64,000 nt of DNA from CAZHEV01 sp964531335 [NCBI: uncultured bacterium] (GCA_964531335.1 CAZHEV010000008.1:111697-175696); one strand, 5' to 3'. Shown: positions 33,901-42,970, counted from the first letter of the stretch. Notes: generated by a model not told the origin, from the sequence alone. Translations and numbers: made by a program.

Positions 33901-35112
33901 TCATGCCACCGCTCCCTCCGCCTTGAGCTTTTCTATCTCCTCGGAAGAGCGGCCGAAGACCTGCTCCAGCACTTCATCCGTATGCTCTCCCAGGGTCGGC
34001 GGGTGGCGGCGCACCCTTCCCGGGGTCTCGGAGAACTTCACGGGTATCCCGGTCAGGCGAAGCGTGCCAATGGTGGGATGGGGCACCTCTATCGCCATGT
34101 CCCTGTGCTTCACCTGGGCGTCGGCGAAGAGATGCTTCATGTCATTGACCGGACCGCAAGGGACCGCGGCCTCCACCAGCGACTCCATCCACTCGTCGCA
34201 GGTTCTCCGCGCGAAGAGATCTTCGATAAGAGGCAGGAGCACGTCGCGGTTCTCGACCCGCTTGGGGTTGGACTCGAACCTCGGGTCGTTCAACCACTCC
34301 TCCCTGCCCACGGCCTTGCAGAAGCTTATCCAGAGCTTTTGATTGGCGGCTGCGATTGCTATGGGGCGGTCCTTGGTCTGAAAGACCTGATACGGGACGA
34401 TGGACTCGTGGGCCGTCCCCCAGCGTTGCGCCTCCTTGCCCGCAACCAGGTAGTTGCTCGCTATGTTCGCAAGCCCGGACACCTGCACGTCCAGGAGGCT
34501 GATGTCCAGGTACTGTCCCCTACCGGAACGCTCCCTCCAGAGAAGCGCCGAGGTGATGGCCCCGGAGGCATGGACGCCTGTCAGCACGTCCGTTATCGCC
34601 ACCCCGACCTTGCACGGCGGGCCGTCCCTCTCGCCCGTTATCCACATCAGGCCGCCTACCGCGGACAGCACCATATCGTAGCCGGGGCGGTACTTGTAGG
34701 GCCCGTCCTGGCCGTACGCGGTAATGGACGTATAGACCAATCCCGGGTTTATCTCACGGAGCGTCTCGTAGTCGAGCCCGAACTGCTTGGATAGCCCCGG
34801 CGTGAAGTTCTCGACGAAGACGTCGGAGGTCCTTGCCATCTCCCGTACGAGATCACGGCCTGACTCCTTCTTCAAATCGATGACCACCGATCTCTTGTTG
34901 CGGTTGCAGCACAAATAATAGGCGCTCTCTCCCGCCGAGAACGGCGGCCCCCAGGTTCGGGTGTCGTCCCCGGTCACGGGGCGCTCCACTTTTATCACGT
35001 CCGCCCCCTGATCCCCCAGGATCATGGTGCAGAAAGGGCCGGCCAGAATGCGGGAGAGGTCCAGGACGCGGTAGCCGGTCAGGGGAAGCTCTCTCGAAGG
35101 TATGTCAGTCAT
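33901..35112 (-). CDS. Family III (CaiB/BaiF) CoA-transferase
   Basis: Protein of 403 residues from the ATG at 35112; a longer frame to 35214 lacks support because the family motif LTGYRVLDLSRILAGPFCTMILGDQGADVIKVE (here split) begins just after that ATG. Other landmarks are ENFTPGLSKQFGLDY, YDMVLSAVGGLMWITGE and ISLLDVQVSGLAN, plus a C-terminal RHPPTLGEHTDEVLE. Such enzymes move CoA between carboxylic acids such as formyl/oxalyl, succinyl/benzylsuccinate or carnitine. It converges with fdhD (28 bases apart) and lies back to back with moaA. Its place inside a molybdenum module may link the enzyme to acyl-CoA chemistry. Confidence 0.9.
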   Translation of the reverse strand: MTDIPSRELPLTGYRVLDLSRILAGPFCTMILGDQGADVIKVERPVTGDDTRTWGPPFSAGESAYYLCCNRNKRSVVIDLKKESGRDLVREMARTSDVFVENFTPGLSKQFGLDYETLREINPGLVYTSITAYGQDGPYKYRPGYDMVLSAVGGLMWITGERDGPPCKVGVAITDVLTGVHASGAITSALLWRERSGRGQYLDISLLDVQVSGLANIASNYLVAGKEAQRWGTAHESIVPYQVFQTKDRPIAIAAANQKLWISFCKAVGREEWLNDPRFESNPKRVENRDVLLPLIEDLFARRTCDEWMESLVEAAVPCGPVNDMKHLFADAQVKHRDMAIEVPHPTIGTLRLTGIPVKFSETPGRVRRHPPTLGEHTDEVLEQVFGRSSEEIEKLKAEGAVA

Positions 35113-35433
35113 ATGTGTGTCTCTCTCTGTTCGCTGACGGACCCATGGCGGTTCGAAAAACCCCCGTTTGCAGATCGACTGGTCAATGATACCGGCTGAG
35201 AAGCTCCTTTCCAACGACGTTTTTGTGGACTCGCCTCTTTCCCCGTGCTATCTTGTGAGAAGCTGACATGCCGCTTGCGCTGAGGGTCGCGGTCCACGCA
35301 AAGTGCCCCCCGCCGGCGGCCAAACAACGTGTTTTCCAAGCCCGAAGGCCTAAGTCGATCTCCCGATACGGCCCACGGCCGGCACGGTCTCGCTGGAAAC
35401 GGCGCGATTTGCTCCCGAAACTGGAAGGAAAAC
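35113..35433. other. Divergent control region between CoA-transferase and moaA, 321 bp
   Basis: The region holds the start signals of both genes; GGAAGGA precedes moaA. I looked for a molybdenum-cofactor riboswitch-like fold and could not recognise one by eye. No other gene is apparent. Confidence 0.35.
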
Positions 35434-36462
35434 ATGCACAGTCGTATTGTTGCGTCAATCCCCCGCGCCGGCGAATCCGGCGCCTTCTTGTATGACCGGT
35501 TCGGCCGACGCCTCGACTACGTTCGTCTTTCCGTGACCGATCGCTGCAACCTTCGCTGCCGCTACTGCATGCCCCCTGAGGGGATTAGGACCGTCGACAG
35601 AGCGGAGGTCCTGTCCTGGGAGGAGATGTATCGGATATGTCTCCTTCTCTCGGATCTGGGGGCTCGCAAGATTCGGATCACGGGCGGAGAGCCCCTGGTC
35701 AGATCCGGGGCCGTCGAGTTCATCTCTCGTCTGGCGGAGCTGCCGGGTCGTCCGGAGAGGACCCTCACCACGAACGCGACGCTTCTCGAAGAGCACGTCG
35801 ACGACCTGGCAAGCGCCGGCATAGATCGGATCAATGTGAGCCTGGACTCGCTACGGAGAGAGCGCTATCTCTCGCTCGCCGGACGTGATCTGCTTCACGC
35901 CGCGCTTCGAGGCATAGAGGCCGCGGCGAGTCGAGGCCTCTCGCTCAAGCTGAACGCGGTGATTATGGCCGGGGTCAACGAAGACGAGATCGGAGATTTC
36001 GTCTCCCTGACCGCCGACCGCGAGATCACTGTTCGTTTCATAGAAGCGATGCCGTTCGACGGCCGCGGCGGGACCCCGGACGAGCTGCTCGACGGCGATT
36101 CGATTCTGGAGCGCGTTCGCAAGAGGTTCGACGTAGAGTCCGATCCCGATTCCGGCTCGTCCGTCGAAGAGCTTTATCAGGTGCCTGGCTTTGCGGGAAA
36201 GGTGGGTATAATACGCGGATACACCAGGTCCTTCTGCGGAGATTGCTCCCGCCTTCGCGTAAACGCAATAGGCCGGCTGCGCACTTGCCTATACGCCGAT
36301 CCATCGCTCGACCTGCGCGCGCTGCTGCGCGGCGGCTTCGAAAGCGATGAGATATCCCGTCTGATCGGCCGTGCCGTGTGGCTGCGCCACCCGGACGGCC
36401 GGCGGGCCGAGGCGGCCGCGGAAGGGCGCAACGCATGCAGCATGTCGAGGATCGGAGGCTGA
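35434..36462 (+). CDS. moaA: GTP 3',8-cyclase (MoaA)
   Basis: Radical SAM enzyme of the first step of molybdenum cofactor synthesis, converting GTP to the cyclic intermediate used by MoaC. It has 342 residues from the ATG at 35434, with GGAAGGA upstream. The N-terminal cluster is Cys38, Cys42 and Cys45 (CNLRCRYC), followed by ITGGEPLVR and NVSLDSL. The C-terminal second cluster is FCGDC with RLRTCLY. The protein ends in GG, the double-glycine tail needed for catalysis. It is the first gene of a compact cofactor operon running to about 40061. Confidence 0.95.
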   Translation: MHSRIVASIPRAGESGAFLYDRFGRRLDYVRLSVTDRCNLRCRYCMPPEGIRTVDRAEVLSWEEMYRICLLLSDLGARKIRITGGEPLVRSGAVEFISRLAELPGRPERTLTTNATLLEEHVDDLASAGIDRINVSLDSLRRERYLSLAGRDLLHAALRGIEAAASRGLSLKLNAVIMAGVNEDEIGDFVSLTADREITVRFIEAMPFDGRGGTPDELLDGDSILERVRKRFDVESDPDSGSSVEELYQVPGFAGKVGIIRGYTRSFCGDCSRLRVNAIGRLRTCLYADPSLDLRALLRGGFESDEISRLIGRAVWLRHPDGRRAEAAAEGRNACSMSRIGG

Positions 36463-36467
36463 TCGGG

Positions 36468-36902
36468 ATGGGGATCATTCAGGCTATCTGCATCAGCTCC
36501 GAGAAGGGAGAGCGCAAGACGCCCGTCGCCTCCGCCGAGGTCCGAGCCGACCACGGCATCGTGGGCGACGCGCATGCCGGCTCCTGGCACAGACAGGTTT
36601 CGCTCCTGGCATCCGAGAGCATCGACAGGATGCGCGGCATCATTCCAGAGCTGGCACACGGCGACTTCGCCGAGAACATCGTCACGAACGGGGTGGACAT
36701 GAGCGGCGTGACCGTTGGCGACCGATTCCGCGCGGGGCGGGGTGTGCTGCTCGAAGTGACACAGATAGGCAAAGAGTGTCATGACTCATGCGCCATCCGC
36801 ACCAAGACGGGGGACTGCATAATGCCCCGCGAGGGAATCTTCTGCCGCGTCCTCCGCGGCGGCGAGCTTCGGCCCGGAGACGAGCTATGGCCCGAGCGGT
36901 GA
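36468..36902 (+). CDS. MOSC-domain protein
   Basis: Stand-alone MOSC domain of 144 residues; ATG 36468 follows GGAGG within the end of moaA. Visible landmarks are GIVGDAHAGSWHRQVSLLA, DFAENIVTNGVDM and the conserved Cys region GKECHDSCAI. MOSC domains bind sulfur carriers or the Mo cofactor. Small versions next to mobA and moaC/moaB are common in anaerobes and are thought to help in cofactor handling, though the exact step is unknown. It overlaps the mobA start by 16 bases, so translation is coupled. Confidence 0.88.
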   Translation: MGIIQAICISSEKGERKTPVASAEVRADHGIVGDAHAGSWHRQVSLLASESIDRMRGIIPELAHGDFAENIVTNGVDMSGVTVGDRFRAGRGVLLEVTQIGKECHDSCAIRTKTGDCIMPREGIFCRVLRGGELRPGDELWPER

Positions 36903-37498
36903 CCGGCGCGGTCGTGCTCGCCGGGGGCGAATCGCGCCGCTTTGGTTCGCCGAAAGCACTTGCCGGGTGGCGAGGCAAACGGCTCGTAGATCACGTTGCC
37001 GACGCCATAGGCACCGTGGCCGGAGAAGTCATACTCGTGGTCAACCCGCTACCTGAAGAGCCGGCATGGCCGGGAGACAAGGTCCTTCGCGACGACCGCG
37101 CCCTCCCCGCGGGGCCGTTGCGCGGCATAGTCAGGGGGCTGTCCGAGTGCTCCGCCGATTGGGCCTGGGTGCTGGGATGCGACACCCCGCTGGTCTCCAT
37201 CGATCTCATGGATGCGCTGCGGCGGAAAGCCAGGCCCGGCGACGTCGCCGTCACGCCGGTATGGGAAGGACGAAGACAGCCCCTGGTGGCTTGCTGGGAG
37301 AGCTCGGCCGCCGGCGCCCTGGCGGAGATACTCGAGTCCGGCGAGCACTCGCCGGGCGCGGCGCTCGACCGTCTGGGTTGCAGGCGGTTTCCAGCCGAAC
37401 GATGCCGCGAGATCGATCCCCGCGGGAGAAGCTTCTTCAACGTAAACACGCCCGAGGACCTGAAGGAGCTCGAGACACTCGCACGCGGAACTGAATAG
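36887..37498 (+). CDS. mobA: Molybdenum cofactor guanylyltransferase (MobA)
   Basis: Adds GMP from GTP to Mo-molybdopterin to make the MGD form used by DMSO-reductase-family enzymes. It has 203 residues, and the start is the ATG inside the end of the MOSC gene. The nucleotidyltransferase P-loop-like motif is VVLAGGESRRFGSPKAL, the metal-binding Asp lies in VLGCDTPLVS, and the C-terminal part has FFNVNTPEDL. Its presence fits the two MGD enzymes encoded in the window. Confidence 0.92.
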   Translation: MARAVTGAVVLAGGESRRFGSPKALAGWRGKRLVDHVADAIGTVAGEVILVVNPLPEEPAWPGDKVLRDDRALPAGPLRGIVRGLSECSADWAWVLGCDTPLVSIDLMDALRRKARPGDVAVTPVWEGRRQPLVACWESSAAGALAEILESGEHSPGAALDRLGCRRFPAERCREIDPRGRSFFNVNTPEDLKELETLARGTE

Positions 37499-37506
37499 GA
37501 GGAACC

Positions 37507-38439
37507 GTGCTGGACATATCACACAAGTTCACGACCCTGAGAACGGCCACGGCCAAAGCCACGCTGCGCATGTCCCCGAACACGGCCGCCAGGGTGCGCC
37601 AGGGGGCGATCCCGAAAGGCGACCCCCTCCCCATCGCGAAGGCGGCGGCCGTGCAGGCGGCGAAGAACACGAGCGCCGTCATACCCTACTGCCATCCGAT
37701 TCCCATAGAACATGTAGGGGTCGAGTACGAGATCGGCGATGACGCGGTGCACGTCTTGGTCGGCGTCAAGGCGGTCGCGAAGACGGGTGTGGAGATGGAG
37801 GCGCTCACCGCCGCCTCGGTGGCCGCTCTGACCTTGTACGATATGATGAAGATGATCGACAAGTCGATGACCATCGAGAAAGTTGTCCTGGTCGAGAAAG
37901 AGGGCGGCAAGAGCAGCTTCAGAGAAAGGCCCGGCGCTGAAGCGAGGCGCGCGGCGGTTCTGGTCTCCTCGGACTCTATCGCGGCCGGGGATAAGAGCGA
38001 TCGGTCCGGCCGGCTCATGGTGGAGCGCCTGAAGGCGGAGGGCATGGTGGTGGTCGAGTACGAGATTGTGCCGGACGAGCCGGAAATCATAGTCGGCAAG
38101 CTGATGAGCTATGCTGACGAGAAAGGCCTCGACCTGGTGCTCACGACCGGGGGCACCGGCTTCAGTCCCCGCGACCGGACGCCCGAGGCGATGAGCAGGG
38201 TGATAGAACGCGAGGTGCCAGGGATCCCCGAGGCCACACGAGCCTACGGACAGGAACGTACACCCTACAGCATGCTCTCTCGGGGGCGGGCCGGAATAAG
38301 GGGCCGCACCCTGATCGTCAACCTTCCCGGTTCGAGCGGCGGAGTGGCCGATTCCCTCGAGATGCTCTTTCCCGCCCTCCTTCACGGCTTCAAGATGTTG
38401 GACGGCGGCGGCCACGCTGACAAGAGGAAAGCCAGATGA
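37507..38439 (+). CDS. MoaC-MoaB fusion protein
   Basis: Two-domain cofactor enzyme of 310 residues; the GTG start follows AGGAGG. Residues 1-145 are MoaC, which forms cyclic pyranopterin monophosphate (KATLRMSP, GDPLPIAKAAAVQAAKNTS, IPYCHPIPI, VKAVAKTGVEMEALTA, DMMKMIDKSMTI). Residues 150-305 are a MoaB/MogA-type domain that adenylylates molybdopterin (VLVSSDSIAAGDKSDRSG, VLTTGGTGFSPRDRTPEA, NLPGSSGGVADSLEM). MoaC-MoaB fusions are known in some bacteria. The downstream moeA overlaps its stop by four bases. Confidence 0.93.
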   Translation: MLDISHKFTTLRTATAKATLRMSPNTAARVRQGAIPKGDPLPIAKAAAVQAAKNTSAVIPYCHPIPIEHVGVEYEIGDDAVHVLVGVKAVAKTGVEMEALTAASVAALTLYDMMKMIDKSMTIEKVVLVEKEGGKSSFRERPGAEARRAAVLVSSDSIAAGDKSDRSGRLMVERLKAEGMVVVEYEIVPDEPEIIVGKLMSYADEKGLDLVLTTGGTGFSPRDRTPEAMSRVIEREVPGIPEATRAYGQERTPYSMLSRGRAGIRGRTLIVNLPGSSGGVADSLEMLFPALLHGFKMLDGGGHADKRKAR

Positions 38440-39668
38440 TCAGCTTCGACAAAGCACTTCGCACCGTACTGAGAACAGCGCGCCCGCTGGGAATCGAAAC
38501 TGTAAGACTCCAGGAAGCCGACGGCCGTGTCCTGGCCAAGACCCTGAAGGCCCGATTCGACATGCCGAGGTTCGACCAGTCGGCGATGGACGGGTTCGCC
38601 GTGAGGCTCTCGGACCTGGACGGAGCGCGCCCGGGCTCGCCCGTCCGGCTGGAGTTGGACGGCGACATACCCGCCGGCAGGACGAGCAGGCGGAGCCTGA
38701 GCCCCGGTCATACCGTGAAGGTCTTCACCGGCTCCATGCTCCCGGCGGCGACGGAGGCGGTCGTGATGGTGGAGTACAGCCGGGTCCGCGGGCGTACGGT
38801 TGAGCTCACGCGCGAGCCCGCGCCGGGCGATCATATAAGAAACCGCGGCGAGGAGTACGGCAAGGGGCACCCGTTGCTGGAGCGCGGTACGAGACTGGAT
38901 CCGCCCTCCATAGGGCTCCTGGCCACTTTCGGCCACCCCCAGGTGCCCGTCTACGCGCGCCCCACTGTTACATTGCTGACCATAGGCGATGAGCTGGTCC
39001 CTCTGGGTAAGCCGCTTTCAGCGGGCAAGATCTACAACTCCAACCTATTCTCCCTGACGGCCGCCCTGAAGAGAATAGGGTCCGGCCGTATTAGAACGCG
39101 GTCCGTCCCGGACAACCCCGGCAGATTGAGAAGCGCGATAGCGCGAGGCCTCGGGGAGAGCGACGTGGTCCTGGCCGCGGGCGGGGCGTCGGTGGGCGAC
39201 TATGACTACGTTCGCCCCGTGGCGAAGGAGCTGGGCATTGTCGAGATGTTCCGTGCTATAGCCCTCAAGCCGGGCAAACCCGTTTTCTTCGGAACGTGGC
39301 GCGCCCGCGGGGAAAAACCGGGCACGCGCCTTGTCTTCGGATTGCCCGGCAACCCGGTCTCCTCGCTGGTGTCCCTCCATCAGCTGGTGCGGCCGGCCTT
39401 GCTCAGAATGATGGGGGTGCCGGAGCCTGTGGAGATGGGTCTATCCGCCGAGCTGTCGGAGGAATGCAGGAAAAGACACGGCCGCCTCGGGTTGCTGCGC
39501 GGGAGGCTCGAGGCCAAGGACGGTCGTCTTGTCGCACATCCCAGAAGCCGCCAGGGCTCCCATATGCTCGGAGGCATGGCCGTTGCGGACTGCTTGATAC
39601 TCTTTCCGGCCGATCGCCGGCGGCTCGAGAAGGGCGAGCAGGTGGGCGTCAAGCTACTGAGCTGGTAA
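38436..39668 (+). CDS. moeA: Molybdopterin molybdenumtransferase (MoeA)
   Basis: Inserts molybdate into adenylylated molybdopterin. It has 410 residues with the four-domain MoeA layout: MPRFDQSAMDGFAV near residue 47, VFTGSMLPAATEAVVMVE, IGDELVPLGKPLSAGKIYNSN (split), and AAGGASVGDYDYVRP, then FGLPGNPVSSLVS. The C-terminal domain ends near GVKLLSW. Its ATG overlaps the TGA of the moaC-moaB gene. It completes a set covering MoaA, MoaC, MoaB/Mog, MoeA and MobA. MoaD, MoaE and MoeB, needed for sulfur insertion, are not in the window. Confidence 0.94.
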   Translation: MISFDKALRTVLRTARPLGIETVRLQEADGRVLAKTLKARFDMPRFDQSAMDGFAVRLSDLDGARPGSPVRLELDGDIPAGRTSRRSLSPGHTVKVFTGSMLPAATEAVVMVEYSRVRGRTVELTREPAPGDHIRNRGEEYGKGHPLLERGTRLDPPSIGLLATFGHPQVPVYARPTVTLLTIGDELVPLGKPLSAGKIYNSNLFSLTAALKRIGSGRIRTRSVPDNPGRLRSAIARGLGESDVVLAAGGASVGDYDYVRPVAKELGIVEMFRAIALKPGKPVFFGTWRARGEKPGTRLVFGLPGNPVSSLVSLHQLVRPALLRMMGVPEPVEMGLSAELSEECRKRHGRLGLLRGRLEAKDGRLVAHPRSRQGSHMLGGMAVADCLILFPADRRRLEKGEQVGVKLLSW

Positions 39669-39671
39669 GCG

Positions 39672-40061
39672 ATGCCACCCATATCGAGAGAAGATAAGGT
39701 AAGCCTCGTGCGCGCGGTGAACCGCTCAAAGGGAGACCGCGAGGTGGCGCGCCGCGTGGAGTGGGCCGGCACGAGCGCCGAGCGGCGCCGGGGGCTGCTG
39801 GGAAAAGACCGGCTCGGACCCGATGAGGGAATCTACCTGGTTCCCTGCAGGTGGGTTCACACCTTCCGCATGCGCTTCGCCATAGACGTCGCTTTCCTGG
39901 CCCCCGGAGGACGCTTGGTCGCCGCAAGTAAATCGTTGAAGCCGAACCGCCTCTCTCGGATCGCCCTGCGCGCCGAGGGCGCGCTCGAGCTGGCGGCGGG
40001 AACCCTCGACAACACAGGTACCGAGGTCGGCGACCTGCTTGTCTTTCTCGACGCACCCTAG
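39672..40061 (+). CDS. DUF192 family protein
   Basis: Protein of 129 residues matching DUF192: AGTSAERRRGLLGKDRL, then VPCRWVHTFRMRFAIDVAFLAPGGRLV (split), ALELAAGTLDNTGTEVGD. No signal peptide is seen here, although many members are secreted. The biochemical role of the family is not established. It starts three bases after moeA and is likely translated from the same transcript, but it is not a known cofactor gene. Confidence 0.85.
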   Translation: MPPISREDKVSLVRAVNRSKGDREVARRVEWAGTSAERRRGLLGKDRLGPDEGIYLVPCRWVHTFRMRFAIDVAFLAPGGRLVAASKSLKPNRLSRIALRAEGALELAAGTLDNTGTEVGDLLVFLDAP

Positions 40062-40091
40062 CGCAACAGAAGCAACGCCCACAGCTTAGAA

Positions 40092-40119
40092 GGCCCGGGT
40101 TGCGCGCCCGGCGCTTTTT
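40092..40119 (+). terminator. Probable terminator of the cofactor operon
   Basis: CCGGG (40095-40099) can pair with CCCGG (40107-40111), with further G-C pairing around it, followed by CGCTTTTT. The stem is short. Confidence 0.4.
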
Positions 40120-40121
40120 GA

Positions 40122-40150
40122 TTGATCGTATTCCGAAGTTTCGATATTTT
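40122..40150 (+). promoter_or_regulatory. Promoter of the GbsR-type regulator gene
   Basis: TTGATC (40122-40127), a 17-base spacer and TATTTT (40145-40150). The spacer contains CGAAGTTTCG (about 40134-40143), a small inverted repeat that could be an autoregulatory site. Confidence 0.45.
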
Positions 40151-40204
40151 CTGTACAGAGAGAAATTCAATCCGGCGCCTTCGCGCCGCGACGGGAGACA
40201 AGCC

Positions 40205-40729
40205 ATGAAGGAGCTTTCGCCGACAGCCCAGAGGTTCGTCACTCAGTGGGGCGAGATGAGCGCGCGATGGGGCATCAGCAGGAGCATGGCCCAGATCCAT
40301 GCGCTTCTCTATCTCTCCGACGAGCCTCTCACAGCCGAGGAGATCACGCGGACCTTGTCCCTGGCCCGGTCAAACGTCAGCACAAGCCTGCGCGAGCTGC
40401 GAGCCTGGGGCGTCGTCCGCTTGGTGCACCGGCTTGGAGACCGTCGCGATCGCTTCGAGTGCGTTCACGACGCTTGGCAGATGCTGCTGAAAATACTCGA
40501 GCAGCGAAAGCGCAGGGAGATCGACCCGGCCGTCGAGATCCTGGAGAACTGCGTCAAGGAAGCTCGGGAGTACGGGAGCGACGACGATGAGACCAGGAAG
40601 CGCATGAGCGAGCTGCTGGAACTGCTGTCATCGATGGTCGCCCTGTACGAGGAACTGGTCAATCTACCACCCTTCGCCAAGAAGAATCTGCTCAAGCTCG
40701 GCGGCAAGATAAAGAGGCTCGCGGTTTGA
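40205..40729 (+). CDS. GbsR/MarR-family transcriptional regulator
   Basis: DNA-binding protein of 174 residues. The N-terminal segment FVTQWGEMSARWGISRSMAQIHALLYLS and the winged helix (EEITRTLSLARSNVSTSLRELRAWGVVRLVH) are characteristic of the GbsR group, whose members respond to osmolytes such as choline, among other signals. A helical dimerisation tail follows (VEILENCVKEAREYG). The ATG at 40205 is chosen because the family begins there; the frame runs further upstream through the promoter. It is followed at 46 bases by a polyprenyl synthase gene, which it might control. The ligand is unknown. Confidence 0.87.
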   Translation: MKELSPTAQRFVTQWGEMSARWGISRSMAQIHALLYLSDEPLTAEEITRTLSLARSNVSTSLRELRAWGVVRLVHRLGDRRDRFECVHDAWQMLLKILEQRKRREIDPAVEILENCVKEAREYGSDDDETRKRMSELLELLSSMVALYEELVNLPPFAKKNLLKLGGKIKRLAV

Positions 40730-40775
40730 AGAAGTCTACCGGCCGAATCCCCCGGTTTGGAGTGAACAGCCAGGC

Positions 40776-41876
40776 ATGAAGGCCCTGAATACACAAGCCC
40801 CCGGAGGCAGCCTCAGGAGCGCGGAGGAGGCGGCCAGGATCTCTTTCATGGCGCCGGTGTCGGAGCAGCTGACGCTGCTCGAGTCTGAGCTCGAGAGATT
40901 GTTGCCCAACGGCAGTGGGCTCATCGACGATGTCTGCGCTCATCTCCTTTCCGCCAAGGGGAAGAGGATGAGGCCCGCGCTGCTGCTTCTCGCGGCGGAT
41001 ATGGCAGGGGGAGCCCCCACGGAGCAAGGGGTTGCGGCGGCCTCCGTCGTTGAGCTCATACACATGGCCACCTTGATACACGACGACACAATAGACGAGA
41101 GCACCCTCGGACGGGGCCTGCCGACGGTCAACTCGCGCTGGAGTGAGAGCGTCTCCATCTTGATGGGCGACTTCGTCTATTCGAAGGTCTTCAAGATCCT
41201 CGCCGAGTTGAAGATGTTCGGGGCGATGGGCGTCATCGCCTCCAGCACAAACGAAATGACGGTAGGCGAGATGCTTCAGATACAAAACAGAGATCGGCTG
41301 TACATGACCGAGGGCGAGTACATGTCGATCATAGATGGTAAGACCGCGTCTCTTATGGCGGCTTCTTGCGAGATCGGCGCCATGGTCGCCGGCCGGCACG
41401 ACGGCGAGGCCGAGGTCTTCTCGCGCATCGGGCGGGAGATGGGCCTGGCTTTTCAGATAACGGATGACATTCTCGACTTCGCAACCGGCGAAGTCGGATT
41501 GGGAAAACCGCACGGCGCCGACGTCAGAAGCGGCAGAATCACGCTGCCGATCATTGCCGCCATGCGGCGGGCCCCCGCACAGGGGCGGGCCGTGCTCGAG
41601 GAACTGGTCGCCGCGCTGCGAAAGATCGAGGACGCCTCCCCATCGCCGGCCGGGGCCTCCGGCGCCCGCTCCGGGTCCGGAGAGGCAGGGGCGTGGGAGT
41701 CTCGTTTCCGAGAGCTGGTGCACGAGCTCGAGAGGCACGGAGGTTTCGAATACGCTCGTCGGAGCGCGGCGCGCCGCGCGGGGCGCGCAAAAAGGCTCCT
41801 CTTTTCGTTCAGGCGCTCTCCCGGCCGGGAATCCCTTCTGGCCGCCGCCGATTACATAGCTTCAAGGGCTTCCTGA
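40776..41876 (+). CDS. Trans-isoprenyl (polyprenyl) diphosphate synthase
   Basis: All-alpha prenyltransferase of 366 residues that condenses allylic diphosphates with IPP, probably for quinone side chains. The first Asp-rich motif is HDDTIDES and the second is FQITDDILDF; KGKRMRPALLLLAADM carries the substrate-binding Lys/Arg. The C-terminal region differs from the usual 320-330-residue form by a Ser/Gly/Ala-rich insert (ASPSPAGASGARSGSGEAG) and a basic segment. Product length cannot be predicted safely. The quinone-linked enzymes in this window fit a quinone role. Confidence 0.9.
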   Translation: MKALNTQAPGGSLRSAEEAARISFMAPVSEQLTLLESELERLLPNGSGLIDDVCAHLLSAKGKRMRPALLLLAADMAGGAPTEQGVAAASVVELIHMATLIHDDTIDESTLGRGLPTVNSRWSESVSILMGDFVYSKVFKILAELKMFGAMGVIASSTNEMTVGEMLQIQNRDRLYMTEGEYMSIIDGKTASLMAASCEIGAMVAGRHDGEAEVFSRIGREMGLAFQITDDILDFATGEVGLGKPHGADVRSGRITLPIIAAMRRAPAQGRAVLEELVAALRKIEDASPSPAGASGARSGSGEAGAWESRFRELVHELERHGGFEYARRSAARRAGRAKRLLFSFRRSPGRESLLAAADYIASRAS

Positions 41877-41931
41877 GCCCCAGCCGAGACAAAGCGTCCG
41901 AGGTCCGGGCTCGCGGCCGCCGCGGGCCGCG

Positions 41932-42906
41932 TCAGGCGAGGGACTCTATCGCATCCCTCACCGAGACCTCTATCGGTCTGTACTCGAGTCCCAGCTCCCT
42001 CTCCGCCTTGCTCCCGTCGAACTGGAAACCGGCACGCGCCATTCTGGCCTGATCCAGCGACATCCCCCAGGGCGGAGGCTTCTTCGTTATCGAGGAGACG
42101 GCTGTGAGCGCCGCCGCCGTTATGAAAACCAGTCTGTCAGGCAGGCGCAGGGCCGGGGTGGGGACGCCGGAGATATCGGCGATCAACGAGTTCAGCTCCT
42201 CAAAGGAGAGTCGACGCCCGCCCACCAAGTATTTCTCACCGATGTTTCCGTCCTTTTCCGCCGCCAGCAATACGGCTTCGGCGACGTCCCTCACGTCGAC
42301 ATACGTCATCACCACTTCATTGAACACGGTCGCCGGCATTCTCCCGCGGGCGAGATCCCCGATGTATTTCCCCGTGGGTTTAGTGTCGCCCGGGCCCAGC
42401 ACCGCCCCGGGATATACCACCACCAGCGGGAGACCTTCGGTCTCGAACAGCCGCCAGGCGATCAAGTCCCCTTCGTATTTCGAGCGGGAGTACTCGCTGA
42501 ACCTCTCGGGACCGGCCTCGCTTTCCTCCGTGAAGGGGCAGTCCCGAGGACGGCCGTACACCCCGGCCGTGCTCACGTGCACGACCTTTCGCGCGCCCGA
42601 CTCGAGCGCGCATTCCATGACGTTTCGAGTGCCCCCGACGTTTACCTTGTAATACACGGATCCGTCGGGCGACCACATTTCGTATACATTGGCCAGGTTG
42701 ACGACGAGATCGCAGCCCGCCATCCCATTCAAGAGAGAAGCCCTGTCCAGCACGTCTCCGAAGACGATGTGCGCGCCCAACTTCCGGAGCTCGCCGTGAG
42801 CGCTTCCGCGGCGCGCGAGACAGTTGATTTCATGGTCCGTCTTGGAGAGCCGGCGGACGAGGTGACTTCCTACAAAGCCGGTTCCGCCCGTAACGAGGAT
42901 CTTCAT
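41932..42906 (-). CDS. NAD-dependent epimerase/dehydratase-family (extended SDR) protein
   Basis: Extended short-chain dehydrogenase of 324 residues. The Rossmann fingerprint is VTGGTGFVGSHLVRRL. VVNLANVYE follows, then the catalytic YSRSKYEGDLIAWR (Tyr-x3-Lys) and VVYPGAVLGPGDTKPTG. Members include dihydroflavonol-reductase-like, sterol/hopanoid-linked and sugar epimerases. Its position next to a polyprenyl synthase is compatible with a lipid or hopanoid-linked function, but no substrate can be read. It converges with the prenyl synthase gene. Confidence 0.87.
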   Translation of the reverse strand: MKILVTGGTGFVGSHLVRRLSKTDHEINCLARRGSAHGELRKLGAHIVFGDVLDRASLLNGMAGCDLVVNLANVYEMWSPDGSVYYKVNVGGTRNVMECALESGARKVVHVSTAGVYGRPRDCPFTEESEAGPERFSEYSRSKYEGDLIAWRLFETEGLPLVVVYPGAVLGPGDTKPTGKYIGDLARGRMPATVFNEVVMTYVDVRDVAEAVLLAAEKDGNIGEKYLVGGRRLSFEELNSLIADISGVPTPALRLPDRLVFITAAALTAVSSITKKPPPWGMSLDQARMARAGFQFDGSKAERELGLEYRPIEVSVRDAIESLA

Positions 42907-42970
42907 CGCGCGATATTCACAACCTCTGTGTCGAACTCGCCGCCGGAGTTTATCCCCGCCACTCAGGGGA

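Noticed and set aside
35113-35433. Molybdenum-cofactor riboswitch before moaA
   Set aside because: Position is suggestive, but no characteristic fold could be recognised by eye; a covariance-model search would decide.
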